Positions 46,683 through 55,843 of a DNA stretch of 62,509 nucleotides are shown piece after piece. The stretch covers positions 1 to 62,509 of the forward strand of contig JAHZGH010000007.1 in assembly GCA_019420905.1 (NCBI GenBank), in the 5' to 3' direction. The position numbers and the translations under genes are program-made. The stretch comes from Succinivibrionaceae bacterium (GTDB lineage: Bacteria > Pseudomonadota > Gammaproteobacteria > Enterobacterales > Succinivibrionaceae). Each line of letters starts with the position of its first letter. Positions within the stretch are counted from its first letter, which is position 1. Under the pieces are notes generated by a model. That model made no database searches, was not told where the DNA came from, and saw nothing but the letters and a program-made list of their open reading frames with translations.

Positions 46683-47207
46683 ATGAAAATTTTAATTGCT
46701 GTTGATATGCAGAACGACTTCATATCAGGCTCATTAGGTACTAAAGAAGCTCAATCAATTGTACCTAAAGTAAAAAAACGTCTTAATAAGGCCATAGATG
46801 AAAAATACAAAATAATCTTCACTAAAGATACTCATTATGATGATTATTTAAATACAGCTGAAGGAAAAAAATTACCAATAAAGCACTGTATCAAAGAAAC
46901 TTATGGATGGGAAATTCATCCTGAACTTAGAATTGATAATGCTTTAATAATAGAAAAAAATACTTTTGGCTCTTTAAAACTTCTTGATATTTTAAAAGAT
47001 TTAAATAAAAAAGAGCCTATTGAAGAAATAGAACTTTTAGGATTATGCACCGATATCTGTGTCATATCTAATGCCCTGCTTATAAAAGCTGCTTTTATAG
47101 ATACTCCTATAAAAGTAAACCGTAATTTATGCGCAGGCGTTACACCTCAAAGCCATGAAAATGCCCTTTCTACTATGGAAATGTGCCAAATTGATATTAT
47201 AGATTAA
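46683..47207 (+). CDS. Isochorismatase-family cysteine hydrolase, nicotinamidase-like
   Basis: Cytoplasmic hydrolase of 174 residues. The catalytic triad of the family is visible: D8 in AVDMQNDF, K92 in IEKNTFGS and C126 in LCTDICVISNA. Metal-site candidates are TKDTHYDDY and KHC. Nicotinamidases (PncA type) share this arrangement, but other amidases do too. At 174 residues it is short, close to the smaller members. It sits directly behind an MFS gene. Confidence 0.82.
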   Translation: MKILIAVDMQNDFISGSLGTKEAQSIVPKVKKRLNKAIDEKYKIIFTKDTHYDDYLNTAEGKKLPIKHCIKETYGWEIHPELRIDNALIIEKNTFGSLKLLDILKDLNKKEPIEEIELLGLCTDICVISNALLIKAAFIDTPIKVNRNLCAGVTPQSHENALSTMEMCQIDIID

Positions 47208-47438
47208 ACATTTATTCAATCCTTTTTATGGCGAATGTAACTTATAAAAACATTCGCCTCATTTCAAAATTTTCTCTCCTTCAATTTATATCTTCATATC
47301 TTTTAATCTTTTAGATTGTGTTGAATTTTACATATTCACAAGCTGAATGTTTTCCTTAAAAAAAGAATTTTTTATTTATAGAACAAGATCACAATTAAAT
47401 AAAAAATATCTCTTATAATTAACTATATCTTAAATACA

Positions 47439-47450
47439 GAACATATGTTC
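47439..47450. promoter_or_regulatory. Candidate operator of TRAP operon 2 (IclR site)
   Basis: Perfect 12-base palindrome GAACATATGTTC, 20 bases after a TATAAT (47414-47419) and about 20 bases before the dehydratase ATG. This is a natural repressor position, and an IclR-family gene closes the operon. Binding is inferred. Confidence 0.45.
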
Positions 47451-47469
47451 AATATACAGGACAAAATAT

Positions 47470-48645
47470 ATGAAAATTACTAAAGTTACTGCAAAAGTTT
47501 ATGAATGGAAAGGTGAAGTTGATGCTCCTAGAGCTCATTTTTCTGGCTCAGCAATGGATATTCTTCCTACTAAAAAAGAAACTATGGCATCATTTAGATT
47601 CCATGGCTGGCTAGTAGTAGAAATAGAAACTAATGAAGGAATTATTGGCTTAGGAAATTGCGCATTAGCCCCGCGCATTGCCAAAGACATTATCGATATA
47701 TATTTAGCACCTCAGCTTATTGGGGAAGATCCTTACGATACAGAATATCTGTGGCAAAAAATGTATAGATCAACTATTGCTTGGGGTAGAAAAGGCATCG
47801 GCATGGCTGCTATATCAGCCTTAGACATAGCTCTATGGGATATCAAAGGAAAAAAAGAACACCTTCCTGTTTATAAACTTTTAGGAGGAAAAACAAAAGA
47901 AACTTTATGGGCTTACGCAAGTAAATTATATGCTAATGATAATTTAGATGAATTTTTAAAAGAAGCTCAAAGTTATCTTGATCAAGGATTTACTGCAATG
48001 AAAATGCGTATAGGATATGGTCCTAAAGACGGACCTTACGGAATGCGCAAAAATATTGAACAGATCAAAGCTCTGCGTAGTTTAGTAGGTCCTGATATTG
48101 ATCTAATGGTCGAATGCTATATGGGTTGGACATTAGAATATGCCAAACGCATGCTGCCTATATTAGCTGAATACAATCTGCGCTGGATTGAAGAACCTGT
48201 AATACCTGATGACATTGATGGTTATGCAGAGTTAAAGGCAATGAATCTAATCCCTATTGCCGGCGGAGAGCATGAGTACACTTTATTTGGCTTTAAAGAT
48301 CTGTTAACTCGCAATGCTATAGATGTAATTCAATATGATACTAATCGTGTTGGAGGAATAACTATAGCACAAAAAATTAATCACCTTGCAGAAGCTTTCC
48401 AAATACCTGTTATTCCACATTCAGGCATGATGCATAATTACCACGTATGTATGGCAACAACTGCTTCTCCAATTTCAGAATTCTTCCCTGTATATAACGT
48501 AGAAGTAGGCAATGAACTCTTCTATTACATTTTCAAAGGTGATCCTATTCCTAAAAATGGTCGAATTTCTCTTGATGATTGCAAAGAAGGCTTAGGTCTG
48601 ACTCTAAATACTGACTACTTAGATAAATTTAATATTATCGAATAG
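47470..48645 (+). CDS. Enolase-superfamily sugar-acid dehydratase
   Basis: Mandelate racemase/muconate-lactonizing family protein of 391 residues. It has the N-terminal capping domain and a barrel with MKMR (K178, R180), metal-ligand positions E215 (MVECYMGW), E241 (WIEEP) and E267 (GGEHE), and H317 in VIPHSG. The first metal position is usually Asp; here it is Glu. The order of motifs and the single catalytic His resemble L-rhamnonate dehydratase and related acid-sugar dehydratases, which make 2-keto-3-deoxy acids. It is first in an operon with a TRAP transporter, so it probably acts on the imported aldonate. No aldolase or kinase follows. Confidence 0.85.
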   Translation: MKITKVTAKVYEWKGEVDAPRAHFSGSAMDILPTKKETMASFRFHGWLVVEIETNEGIIGLGNCALAPRIAKDIIDIYLAPQLIGEDPYDTEYLWQKMYRSTIAWGRKGIGMAAISALDIALWDIKGKKEHLPVYKLLGGKTKETLWAYASKLYANDNLDEFLKEAQSYLDQGFTAMKMRIGYGPKDGPYGMRKNIEQIKALRSLVGPDIDLMVECYMGWTLEYAKRMLPILAEYNLRWIEEPVIPDDIDGYAELKAMNLIPIAGGEHEYTLFGFKDLLTRNAIDVIQYDTNRVGGITIAQKINHLAEAFQIPVIPHSGMMHNYHVCMATTASPISEFFPVYNVEVGNELFYYIFKGDPIPKNGRISLDDCKEGLGLTLNTDYLDKFNIIE

Positions 48646-48667
48646 GCTAAAGTCAGGAGAGGTTTAT

Positions 48668-49177
48668 ATGAAATTACTGAGTTTAATAGACGAATATTTA
48701 GAAATGGGTATAGGTGTAGTTCTGATACTTACTATATCTGTTGTTTTATCTATACAAGTATTCATGCGCTATGTAATGGGAGCTTCTCTATCTTGGTCAG
48801 AAGAATTAGCTCGCTATCTATTTATTTGGTTGATATATATCGGAATTAGTTATGGTGCAAAAGTAATGCGTCATATAAAAATAGATGCTGGTTTATTTCT
48901 TTTTCCTAAAAAAATAAGACCTTATATCGTTATCACAGGCGACATTTTATTTCTTATTTTCAGCATAACTGTAGTCATATACTCATCAAAACTAATTCAA
49001 AGACAAATAATGATAGGTCAGACCTCTCCTGCAATGAATATTCCCATGGCTTTGGTTTACGCAGCTCCAGCTGTAGGCTTTGCTTTAACAGCTTTTCGAC
49101 AAATCCAAACCTTAATTTATAGGTTTAAAGGATTAAAAAACAATTCAGGCGAAATAAATATGGGAGATATTGACTAA
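48668..49177 (+). CDS. DctQ-type TRAP transporter small permease (operon 2)
   Basis: Small membrane subunit of 169 residues with four helices and the DctQ signature LSWSEELARYLFIWLIYIGISYGAK-MRHIKIDA. It is nearly identical in its first two helices to the copy at 30265-30777. The stop shares a base with the dctM start (TAATG), so the two permease subunits are translated together. AGGAG precedes it. Confidence 0.95.
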   Translation: MKLLSLIDEYLEMGIGVVLILTISVVLSIQVFMRYVMGASLSWSEELARYLFIWLIYIGISYGAKVMRHIKIDAGLFLFPKKIRPYIVITGDILFLIFSITVVIYSSKLIQRQIMIGQTSPAMNIPMALVYAAPAVGFALTAFRQIQTLIYRFKGLKNNSGEINMGDID

Positions 49178-50460
49178 TGATTATTGCCATACTTTTTATA
49201 TCGCTAGCATTACTTTTAATATTAAATTGTCCTGTAGGTATAGCTCTTGGTATTTCTACTGCAATTGCTACATTAATGGGAACATCCAGAATAACTTTAA
49301 TTACTCTTACACAACAATTAGTTACATCTTGTGATTCGTTCCCAATCCTAGCTATTCCAATGTTTATATTAGCAGGAGATTTAATGAGCGCTGGAGGAGT
49401 TTCTTCCAGACTAGTATCTGTCTGCAATGCAATATTCGGACGTATTACTGGAGGATTAGCTATTGTTACTGTAATGGTCTGTATGTTCTTTGCTGCTGTC
49501 TCTGGTTCTGGCCCTGCAACTGTAGCTGCTATTGGAACTATGGTCATTCCTGAAATGATTCGGCAAGGATATTCAAAAAAATTCACTTTAGCCTTAGTTG
49601 CAACAGCAGGCTCTATAGGAGTAATTATTCCTCCATCAATACCTATGGTTATTTTTGGCGTTGCAACAGGTGCATCTGTAACAGCTATGTTTAAAGCTGG
49701 ATTTATACCAGGAATACTCATAGGCATATCTTTAATAATCTATTGTTATTTTTACTGTAAAAAAAATCGCATTGGAGGTAAAGGAGAAAAAAGAAATTTA
49801 TCTCAAATAATTATAGCAATTTGGGAGGCTAAATGGGCCTTAGTAAATCCAATTATTGTTTTAGGAGGCATTTACGCAGGAATTTTTACACCAACTGAAG
49901 CTGCTGCTATTGCTACAGTATACGCTTTCATCTGTGGAGCATTCCTACATAGAGAATTAACATTTAAGTCCTTTTTCAAAGCAGTATCAACATCCGTGTC
50001 AACTACTGCTACAACAATGATTATTCTTGGTTGTGCTTCTGCATTTATTAAGATTATTTCTGTTGAAGAATTACCCGAAATGATCGCTCACGGAATTTTA
50101 GGACTAACAACAAATAAGATATTGTTACTTTTGCTTATTAACTTATTACTTTTAGTTGTTGGTTGCTTTATGGATACTACTCCGGCAATTTTAGTATTAG
50201 CTCCAATACTTATGCCTGTAGCTTTAGCAATTGGATTAGATCCTGTCCATTTTGGCATCATTATGGTATGTAACCTAGCAATTGGATTCTGCACTCCTCC
50301 TTTAGGAATTAATTTATTTGTTGCGTCACGGATATCAAATGAGCCAATGGAGACTATTTTAAAAGGAATTACTCCATTCTTGATCGTAATGCTAATTGAT
50401 TTAATTTTAATTACATTTATCCCACAAATTTCATTGTTTATACCAAATTTAAATCTTTAA
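49177..50460 (+). CDS. DctM-type TRAP transporter large permease (operon 2)
   Basis: Membrane subunit of 427 residues, exactly the length of its paralogue at 28975-30258. Motifs SCDSFPILAIPMFILAGDLMSAGG, FFAAVSGSGPATVAAIGTMVIP, GVIIPPSIPMVIFGVATGAS, GIFTPTEAAAIAT and GCFMDTTPAILVLAPILMP are present. It moves the ligand presented by DctP using the sodium gradient. Confidence 0.96.
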   Translation: MIIAILFISLALLLILNCPVGIALGISTAIATLMGTSRITLITLTQQLVTSCDSFPILAIPMFILAGDLMSAGGVSSRLVSVCNAIFGRITGGLAIVTVMVCMFFAAVSGSGPATVAAIGTMVIPEMIRQGYSKKFTLALVATAGSIGVIIPPSIPMVIFGVATGASVTAMFKAGFIPGILIGISLIIYCYFYCKKNRIGGKGEKRNLSQIIIAIWEAKWALVNPIIVLGGIYAGIFTPTEAAAIATVYAFICGAFLHRELTFKSFFKAVSTSVSTTATTMIILGCASAFIKIISVEELPEMIAHGILGLTTNKILLLLLINLLLLVVGCFMDTTPAILVLAPILMPVALAIGLDPVHFGIIMVCNLAIGFCTPPLGINLFVASRISNEPMETILKGITPFLIVMLIDLILITFIPQISLFIPNLNL

Positions 50461-50479
50461 TAAAATATAAGGAGTTCAT

Positions 50480-51475
50480 ATGAAATTCTATAAAAAAATG
50501 TTAACTACCGGAATTTTTATTGCTGTTACCTCATTAACATCTGCTCAAGCTATAGCAGAAGCTGAAGTAACACTTCAATTTGCTAATACGGCAAATCAGG
50601 CAGGAAAAGATGCAGCTAATTTTCTAAAAAAATATGTAAATGAAAAAACAAATGGCGCTTTAGATATTCATTTATATAATGACAATAGCTTTGCTGATGA
50701 TCGTGTATCTGCTGAATCTACTATTTTGGGAGAAATTGACATTTGTAACGTTTCAACAGCTAATATTGCAAATATCTTTCCTGATTTGTTTTTATATGAC
50801 GCTCCATTTATATTTGATACGCCAGAAGAAGCTTTTAGCTGGTTCGATAGTGAAGATGGTAAAGCCATAAATAATACAGTAGAAAGCAAAGGCCTTATGC
50901 TTTTAGGTGTTTGGCAAAATGGTTTTAGAGATTTTACTAACAACAAGTTACCTGTTAAAGTTCCTTCTGACATAAAAGGTATGAAAGTTAGAACCATGGA
51001 GAATGAGATTCAGTTAAAGATGTGGTCAAATTGGGGCTGTAATCCTACACCTATGGCTTATACGGAAGTTTTGGCTGCTTTACAACAAGGAACTATTGAT
51101 GCCCAAGAAAATCCTCTAGCATTGATTGATTCATCGCACTTTTATGAAGCACAAAAATATATTTCTAGAACTGGTCATGTTTATAGCCCTCATTTTGTGT
51201 TAATTAATAAAGAACATTTTGATAGCTTAAAGCCTGAATTCCAAAAAGTATTGCTTGAAGGAATGAAAGAAGCCACAACTTTTGAAAGAAATGCCGCCAT
51301 TCAAAACGATAAAACATTTGTAAAGAAATTTACTGATGCTGGTAATATTGTCGTCGATCTTACAGCAGAAGAGAAAGATCTGTGGAGACAACAAGCTCTA
51401 AAAGGTGGAGTTTATGAACTTGTTAAGTCTAAAATGAATAATCCAGAATTCTTAGACAAAGTTCTTAATAAATAA
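50480..51475 (+). CDS. DctP-type TRAP transporter substrate-binding protein (operon 2)
   Basis: Periplasmic receptor of 331 residues with signal peptide ending near AQAIAEA. VTLQFANTANQAGKDA, LGEIDIC, LYDAPFIFDT, LLGVWQNGFRDFTNN, KVRTMENEIQLKMWSNWGC with the carboxylate-binding Arg, and ALQQGTIDAQENPLALIDSSHFYEAQKY mirror the first receptor. The close match in the binding region suggests similar but not necessarily identical ligands. AAGGAG precedes the ATG; a strong terminator follows the stop. Confidence 0.95.
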   Translation: MKFYKKMLTTGIFIAVTSLTSAQAIAEAEVTLQFANTANQAGKDAANFLKKYVNEKTNGALDIHLYNDNSFADDRVSAESTILGEIDICNVSTANIANIFPDLFLYDAPFIFDTPEEAFSWFDSEDGKAINNTVESKGLMLLGVWQNGFRDFTNNKLPVKVPSDIKGMKVRTMENEIQLKMWSNWGCNPTPMAYTEVLAALQQGTIDAQENPLALIDSSHFYEAQKYISRTGHVYSPHFVLINKEHFDSLKPEFQKVLLEGMKEATTFERNAAIQNDKTFVKKFTDAGNIVVDLTAEEKDLWRQQALKGGVYELVKSKMNNPEFLDKVLNK

Positions 51476-51493
51476 ACTCTTAATCAAATCTAG

Positions 51494-51518
51494 GGAGGCT
51501 TTATTAAGCCTCCTTTTT
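51494..51518 (+). terminator. Terminator after TRAP operon 2 receptor gene
   Basis: Stem GGAGGCTT / AAGCCTCC (8 bp) with loop TATT, followed by TTTTT. It separates dctP from the iclR-type gene, which may then have its own promoter or be reached by readthrough. Confidence 0.88.
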
Positions 51519-51534
51519 ATGGAATTTAACTAAA

Positions 51535-52296
51535 ATGAATAATGAATTCAAAGTTCCAGCATTATCTAAAACTATGCTTATTTTAAATTTACTTGCTAGC
51601 AAAAAAAAATGCTTTGCAAGAGAAATTTTAAAAGAAACGAATATATCTAGAAGCTCCATGTATACTCTTATAACAGATTTAATAAACCATGGTCTTATAA
51701 AGCAAACTGATGATGGAGCTTATATACTTTGGACAAAACTTATTGAACTTGGCAATAAGGCTCATGATAGTCTTGACATAGGCGCTTTAACAAGGCCTAG
51801 TCTAAAAATATTAATGGAAAAAACAAAAAGCCTATCTGTATATTTTGGCGCTATGGATAATGAAAAAGCTCATTATTTAGAAAAACTTTCTAATCCTAAT
51901 ATGATTATTAAAACTAAATCTATTACTGGTGGGCAAATAGATTTTGTGCACTCTGGAATAGGAAAATGCTTATTAGCTAATTTGAAAGATGAAACCATAC
52001 AGAATATTTTACCTTATTTAAATTTCACCCCTATTACAGAAAACTCAATTAAAACAAAAGAAAAATTATTAGAAGAAATTTCTAAAATTAGAGAATGTGG
52101 ATGGTCGTTAAATGATAGCGAAGATGACGAATATATAAGGAGTGTAGCTGTGCCTGTATTTCATAAAGATAAAAGCTTATTTGGTGCTGTTTCTGCTGTT
52201 GGAACTATTGTTCAATTTTCAGATGAAAATTTAGAAAAAATTATAGAATACACAAAAGACTGTGCTATATCTATAGAAAAAGAGCTAGCCGATTAA
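51535..52296 (+). CDS. IclR-family transcriptional regulator
   Basis: Regulator of 253 residues with an N-terminal winged helix (about 10-70, REILKETNISRSSMYTLITDLINHGLIKQ) and a C-terminal effector domain (about 80-250) with HSGIGKCLLA and VAVPVFHKDKSLFGAVSAVG. IclR proteins usually sense small organic acids. Position immediately after the second TRAP operon suggests it controls that operon, perhaps through the palindrome before the dehydratase gene. No strong ribosome-binding site; GGAA is about ten bases away. Confidence 0.9.
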   Translation: MNNEFKVPALSKTMLILNLLASKKKCFAREILKETNISRSSMYTLITDLINHGLIKQTDDGAYILWTKLIELGNKAHDSLDIGALTRPSLKILMEKTKSLSVYFGAMDNEKAHYLEKLSNPNMIIKTKSITGGQIDFVHSGIGKCLLANLKDETIQNILPYLNFTPITENSIKTKEKLLEEISKIRECGWSLNDSEDDEYIRSVAVPVFHKDKSLFGAVSAVGTIVQFSDENLEKIIEYTKDCAISIEKELAD

Positions 52297-52309
52297 ATGC
52301 TAGCTCTTT
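52279..52309. terminator. Hairpin at the end of the iclR-type gene
   Basis: Perfect 11-bp stem AAAGAGCTAGC / GCTAGCTCTTT with a 9-base loop that includes the stop codon. There is no long T run, but the AAA/TTT ends could work in both directions between convergent genes. Confidence 0.5.
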
Positions 52310-52347
52310 CCATTAAAATAGACCTTAATTTACAATTAATTGCAATT

Positions 52348-55149
52348 TTACATACCAAAATTTATTGCATGCAGATAAGAGAAGAAACCTTTATCTTCAT
52401 CAGAAAGATCTTCAATTTTAGATAGCTTGCCATCATCAGCATTCATCTCTAAGAATAAAGGCAAGTGCTCACGACGTTTATACAAAAATAGCTGATCTTC
52501 CTTATCCAAAACAATAAAAGAATCCAAAGTATAAAGTTTATTAAAAAGTTCTTCTAGATTTGTACAAACAGAACCATCCCCATCCATATCTAAATCTACG
52601 CAAAGATCTAAAGATCTTAAAATTCTTGCTGTAAGATTACGAGCTTTAGCGACAGGGTCTAACGTACAAGGCTCTGCATTAATCTCTCTGCCTGAGCCTA
52701 CAACAGATTCTTCTGTTTTTAAAGTTTCATCTAAATTATTATTGTATATAACAGTACTTTCATCTATTTTCTCTGAATTATCTTCAAAACAGCCATTTTC
52801 TGTAACACTTTCATCTTTTCTACCATCAGTTTGCTCATTTTCATCATTAAACGAATTATCTTCTGATTTCTCCTCACCTATTTGTTCTTCAATATGCTCA
52901 GACAGACTTTCGTTATTGATAATATTTTCTTCTTCAGCTGCCCCTTGATTACAATCTTTTTCTGCCTTCTCAAGTTTTGCCTCATTCTTCTCCGAAAATA
53001 CCTGAGCTTCACTGTTATTTAAAGTGTTATTTGCTGTTTTGTCTAATTCATACTGATCTGCTAAAAACTCAGATTGGCATGCATTTTTGGCGGTATTTTT
53101 ATCAGCCTCTAGATCTTGGTTGCTATCCTTATCTGAATTATTAGTGGTAACTGCCGTTTCTACATTATCTTGAAGATCCTGTTTCTTATTGGTATTAAGT
53201 GAGAGCTCACTCGTCTCATTTAATGCATCTTGATTTATAAAAGAAGATTCAAGATTTTCATTGCTGCCACTATCGCCTTCGTCAAAATGTTCTCCCTTTA
53301 AATTACCGGAAAAATCATTCTCTTCAGAAGTGTTATTAGTATTATCTTTAAATACCCGTTTATCTTCTAAAGAGACTTCTTCGGAATCTTTATCATTAGT
53401 ATATGCTTGATAATCAGCATCACTATATTCTTCTTGAGAATAATCCTGACTTGTAGAATTGCCTGACTCCTTAGTATTATCTTTATCTTCCAATGACAAT
53501 AAAGCCATAATAAAACCTCGATCTTGGCTTTGTAAGCTGTCAATCAAGCGTTGACGCGAGAAAGTGTCTAAGCGGAAAATAGATAAATAAATTGCTGTAT
53601 TTAAACTTCTTTCAATTAGAAACTTAACATCTTCACCTTCAACTAAATGCAGGTTATCCTTATCAGTTAAGCTATAAAAAAGTTTCTGAGGGTCATACTT
53701 AGGAGGATTTACAGGATCTTTAATAAATCCTGTTTTTAACAAAATAGAAATAGTCCGATTATAAGCTAAATCATAATTTTCATCTTTACTATGAGATAGC
53801 AAAGATAAAAAAGCCTGCTCATAATCATCAACTTTATTGATAGCTGCTTTTTTCTCTTGATCACTTTTTTCTAAAGCTGGCTGTGTATCTGAAAAAGCCT
53901 CTTCGCCATAATCATCATTTTCTGTATTTTTTGCATTCTCAAAACGTTCGTAATCTTCCTGCTCTTCATTATTATCAGCTTCACTAGAATAATTAGAATA
54001 AAAACGCTGAGAGTGATCATGAGAATCTTCTCTACCTAAATATAAATGATCATAAAAATCTGGAGAATACCAGCTATCATCATTAGGATTTTTACAACCA
54101 TGCTCAGAATAGAATTTATCTATACTCTGTAATACAGCAATGAAAGCCTGATCTTCAGATTGTAGAGAATTAAAAGCATGTACAAACTCGTCAGCGTCTG
54201 ATATAGACATAATTTCATTGTAAATGGCAAAATTTTCTCTTCTTTCATTTAAAAAGTCTATGGAACGCTGATCAAGCCCGCGAACATCCGATCCATATAA
54301 TTGTTCTATAACCTGAGATGCTGAAACAGAATATGGCGGATTATCCAAATCATCTAAGATGTTTTTTTGATTTAAAATCCACAAAAAGTTTTGCCGAGCA
54401 ATTGTTAAAGGAACTGGAGCATATTGTTCTAAATAACTTTCTGCTAAGCGATTATTTTGACGTAAAATCAAACAATAAAAAAACTCATAAAGATCTTCTC
54501 CCTCAGGAGAAAGTCTACCAAACATCTGTTGAGGAACATCAATGTGATTAATTTTACGATTAATTATAAGCTTAATATTATCTAAATCATGTTCCCAATT
54601 CAAAAGGACATCTTCATAATCTGGATGTACTTTTATTAAAGCTTGCTTATATTTACGAATAGTATTTTCAATTAAAACAGGCTCTATTGCACGAGGTACA
54701 AATATTGGATGATCACTGATGTTCAGTGAACGCAACACCCAAGCTAAAACCATGCGGGAACGTTGTTTACGGCAATAACGTATCTCGTCTTCATCTGTAA
54801 TCCGATAACCGCCATCAGGATGAGATCCCCTATTTTCGCTTATAAGCTTTAAAATTTGCACAATCACACGATCATAGGAGTTTAGCTTAGATAAAGCACC
54901 TTCCATAATGAAAGGATTTCCTGATGATAAAATCTGTCTATAGATATTCTCATGGCGTATAAATAAACGCAGCAAATCCTGCTCATTAGGATTTAAAATC
55001 GCTAATGATTGATTTGAAATTAAACGATCACTTAAATTATTAAAGGTTAAATTAGCTGGTACGTCATCAAGATTACGTAAAATATACAGCTTATTTAATA
55101 TACGTAAAAACGCTGCGGCAAGCTCTCTCTCATCTTGATATTGCTTCAT
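52348..55149 (-). CDS. Acidic multi-repeat protein of unknown function
   Basis: Protein of 933 residues that I do not recognise; no signal peptide or membrane helix. About five divergent modules of 90-100 residues can be aligned by eye at roughly 11-103, 130-230, 250-345, 460-555 and 831-930. Each starts with a helix like R..L..IL....I, has a middle N-P-P or similar turn, then D..FL..R....IY, and ends L.S.D..F...L..I. Modules 3 and 4 share FNSLQSEDQAFIAVLQSI and IDSLQSQDRGFIMALLSL. Acidic, Asn/Ser/Glu-rich linkers lie at about 375-440 and, at length, 556-830. It could be a scaffold or an effector. Expression stands alone: IclR converges on it and the next gene diverges. Confidence 0.8.
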   Translation of the reverse strand: MKQYQDERELAAAFLRILNKLYILRNLDDVPANLTFNNLSDRLISNQSLAILNPNEQDLLRLFIRHENIYRQILSSGNPFIMEGALSKLNSYDRVIVQILKLISENRGSHPDGGYRITDEDEIRYCRKQRSRMVLAWVLRSLNISDHPIFVPRAIEPVLIENTIRKYKQALIKVHPDYEDVLLNWEHDLDNIKLIINRKINHIDVPQQMFGRLSPEGEDLYEFFYCLILRQNNRLAESYLEQYAPVPLTIARQNFLWILNQKNILDDLDNPPYSVSASQVIEQLYGSDVRGLDQRSIDFLNERRENFAIYNEIMSISDADEFVHAFNSLQSEDQAFIAVLQSIDKFYSEHGCKNPNDDSWYSPDFYDHLYLGREDSHDHSQRFYSNYSSEADNNEEQEDYERFENAKNTENDDYGEEAFSDTQPALEKSDQEKKAAINKVDDYEQAFLSLLSHSKDENYDLAYNRTISILLKTGFIKDPVNPPKYDPQKLFYSLTDKDNLHLVEGEDVKFLIERSLNTAIYLSIFRLDTFSRQRLIDSLQSQDRGFIMALLSLEDKDNTKESGNSTSQDYSQEEYSDADYQAYTNDKDSEEVSLEDKRVFKDNTNNTSEENDFSGNLKGEHFDEGDSGSNENLESSFINQDALNETSELSLNTNKKQDLQDNVETAVTTNNSDKDSNQDLEADKNTAKNACQSEFLADQYELDKTANNTLNNSEAQVFSEKNEAKLEKAEKDCNQGAAEEENIINNESLSEHIEEQIGEEKSEDNSFNDENEQTDGRKDESVTENGCFEDNSEKIDESTVIYNNNLDETLKTEESVVGSGREINAEPCTLDPVAKARNLTARILRSLDLCVDLDMDGDGSVCTNLEELFNKLYTLDSFIVLDKEDQLFLYKRREHLPLFLEMNADDGKLSKIEDLSDEDKGFFSYLHAINFGM

Positions 55150-55843
55150 AAAAAACCTTAATCACTACGATCTATATTTATCTTACTAAAGTATAAAACT
55201 CTGCTTATATTTTGATTATCTATCAATATCCATAATAAATAAATGACAGCAATAAATATCTAAAAAATAATTAGACCTTATCGATGATTTATTTAAAGCT
55301 TACTTTAGGATAAATTTGTTATTTTAATATTATCAGTATAGCTTAATCTTAATAACAAATAGCTTGCAGCAAGCTTTTACAAACTAAGAATTCTTAAGAA
55401 AAAACTAAATATCTAATTTAATAATGGGGATTTATCTTATAAATTTCAAAGATTAATCTGTATTTAATAAAATTTATACCTTAGCTGTATTTAAAAAATA
55501 TCACTTTGCAAAAATTATATAAATTACCTAATAAAATTTTAATTAAAGCTGCAAGTATATATAAAGTAAAAATTCTTATATTCAATAAAAAATCCAAATT
55601 TAAAGCTGATTTATTGATCAATAATTTAATCTTAGCTAAACATCGAATATTAAATAATTTACAAGTAGCAACAACATTTATTCCTTATCTAAATTTTAAA
55701 TATTGATCTTTTTGCTCAATTTCATATTTTTGTCTAAGCTTAAAATAACAATCAAACTTATTTTTTTAAGTTCTAATTGTTGCAATTTATTTATTGGGAT
55801 TATTCCTGCTAACTTATAAAAATTTGCAGGTATTGGAGCATAT
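55150..55843. other. Long AT-rich intergenic region
   Basis: Almost 700 bases between two divergent genes, the longest gap in the window. A 66-codon frame at 55506-55706 starts with TTG, has low-complexity Lys/Ile/Leu/Asn composition and no ribosome-binding site, so I do not call it. No repeat or RNA gene was recognised. Confidence 0.4.

Noticed and set aside
27943..51475. The two TRAP sets as an assembly duplication
   Set aside because: They are on opposite strands and differ at many residues throughout, with different flanking enzymes and regulators, so they are real paralogues.
55506..55706. 66-codon frame in the long gap
   Set aside because: TTG start, no ribosome-binding site and low-complexity composition expected of random AT-rich DNA.
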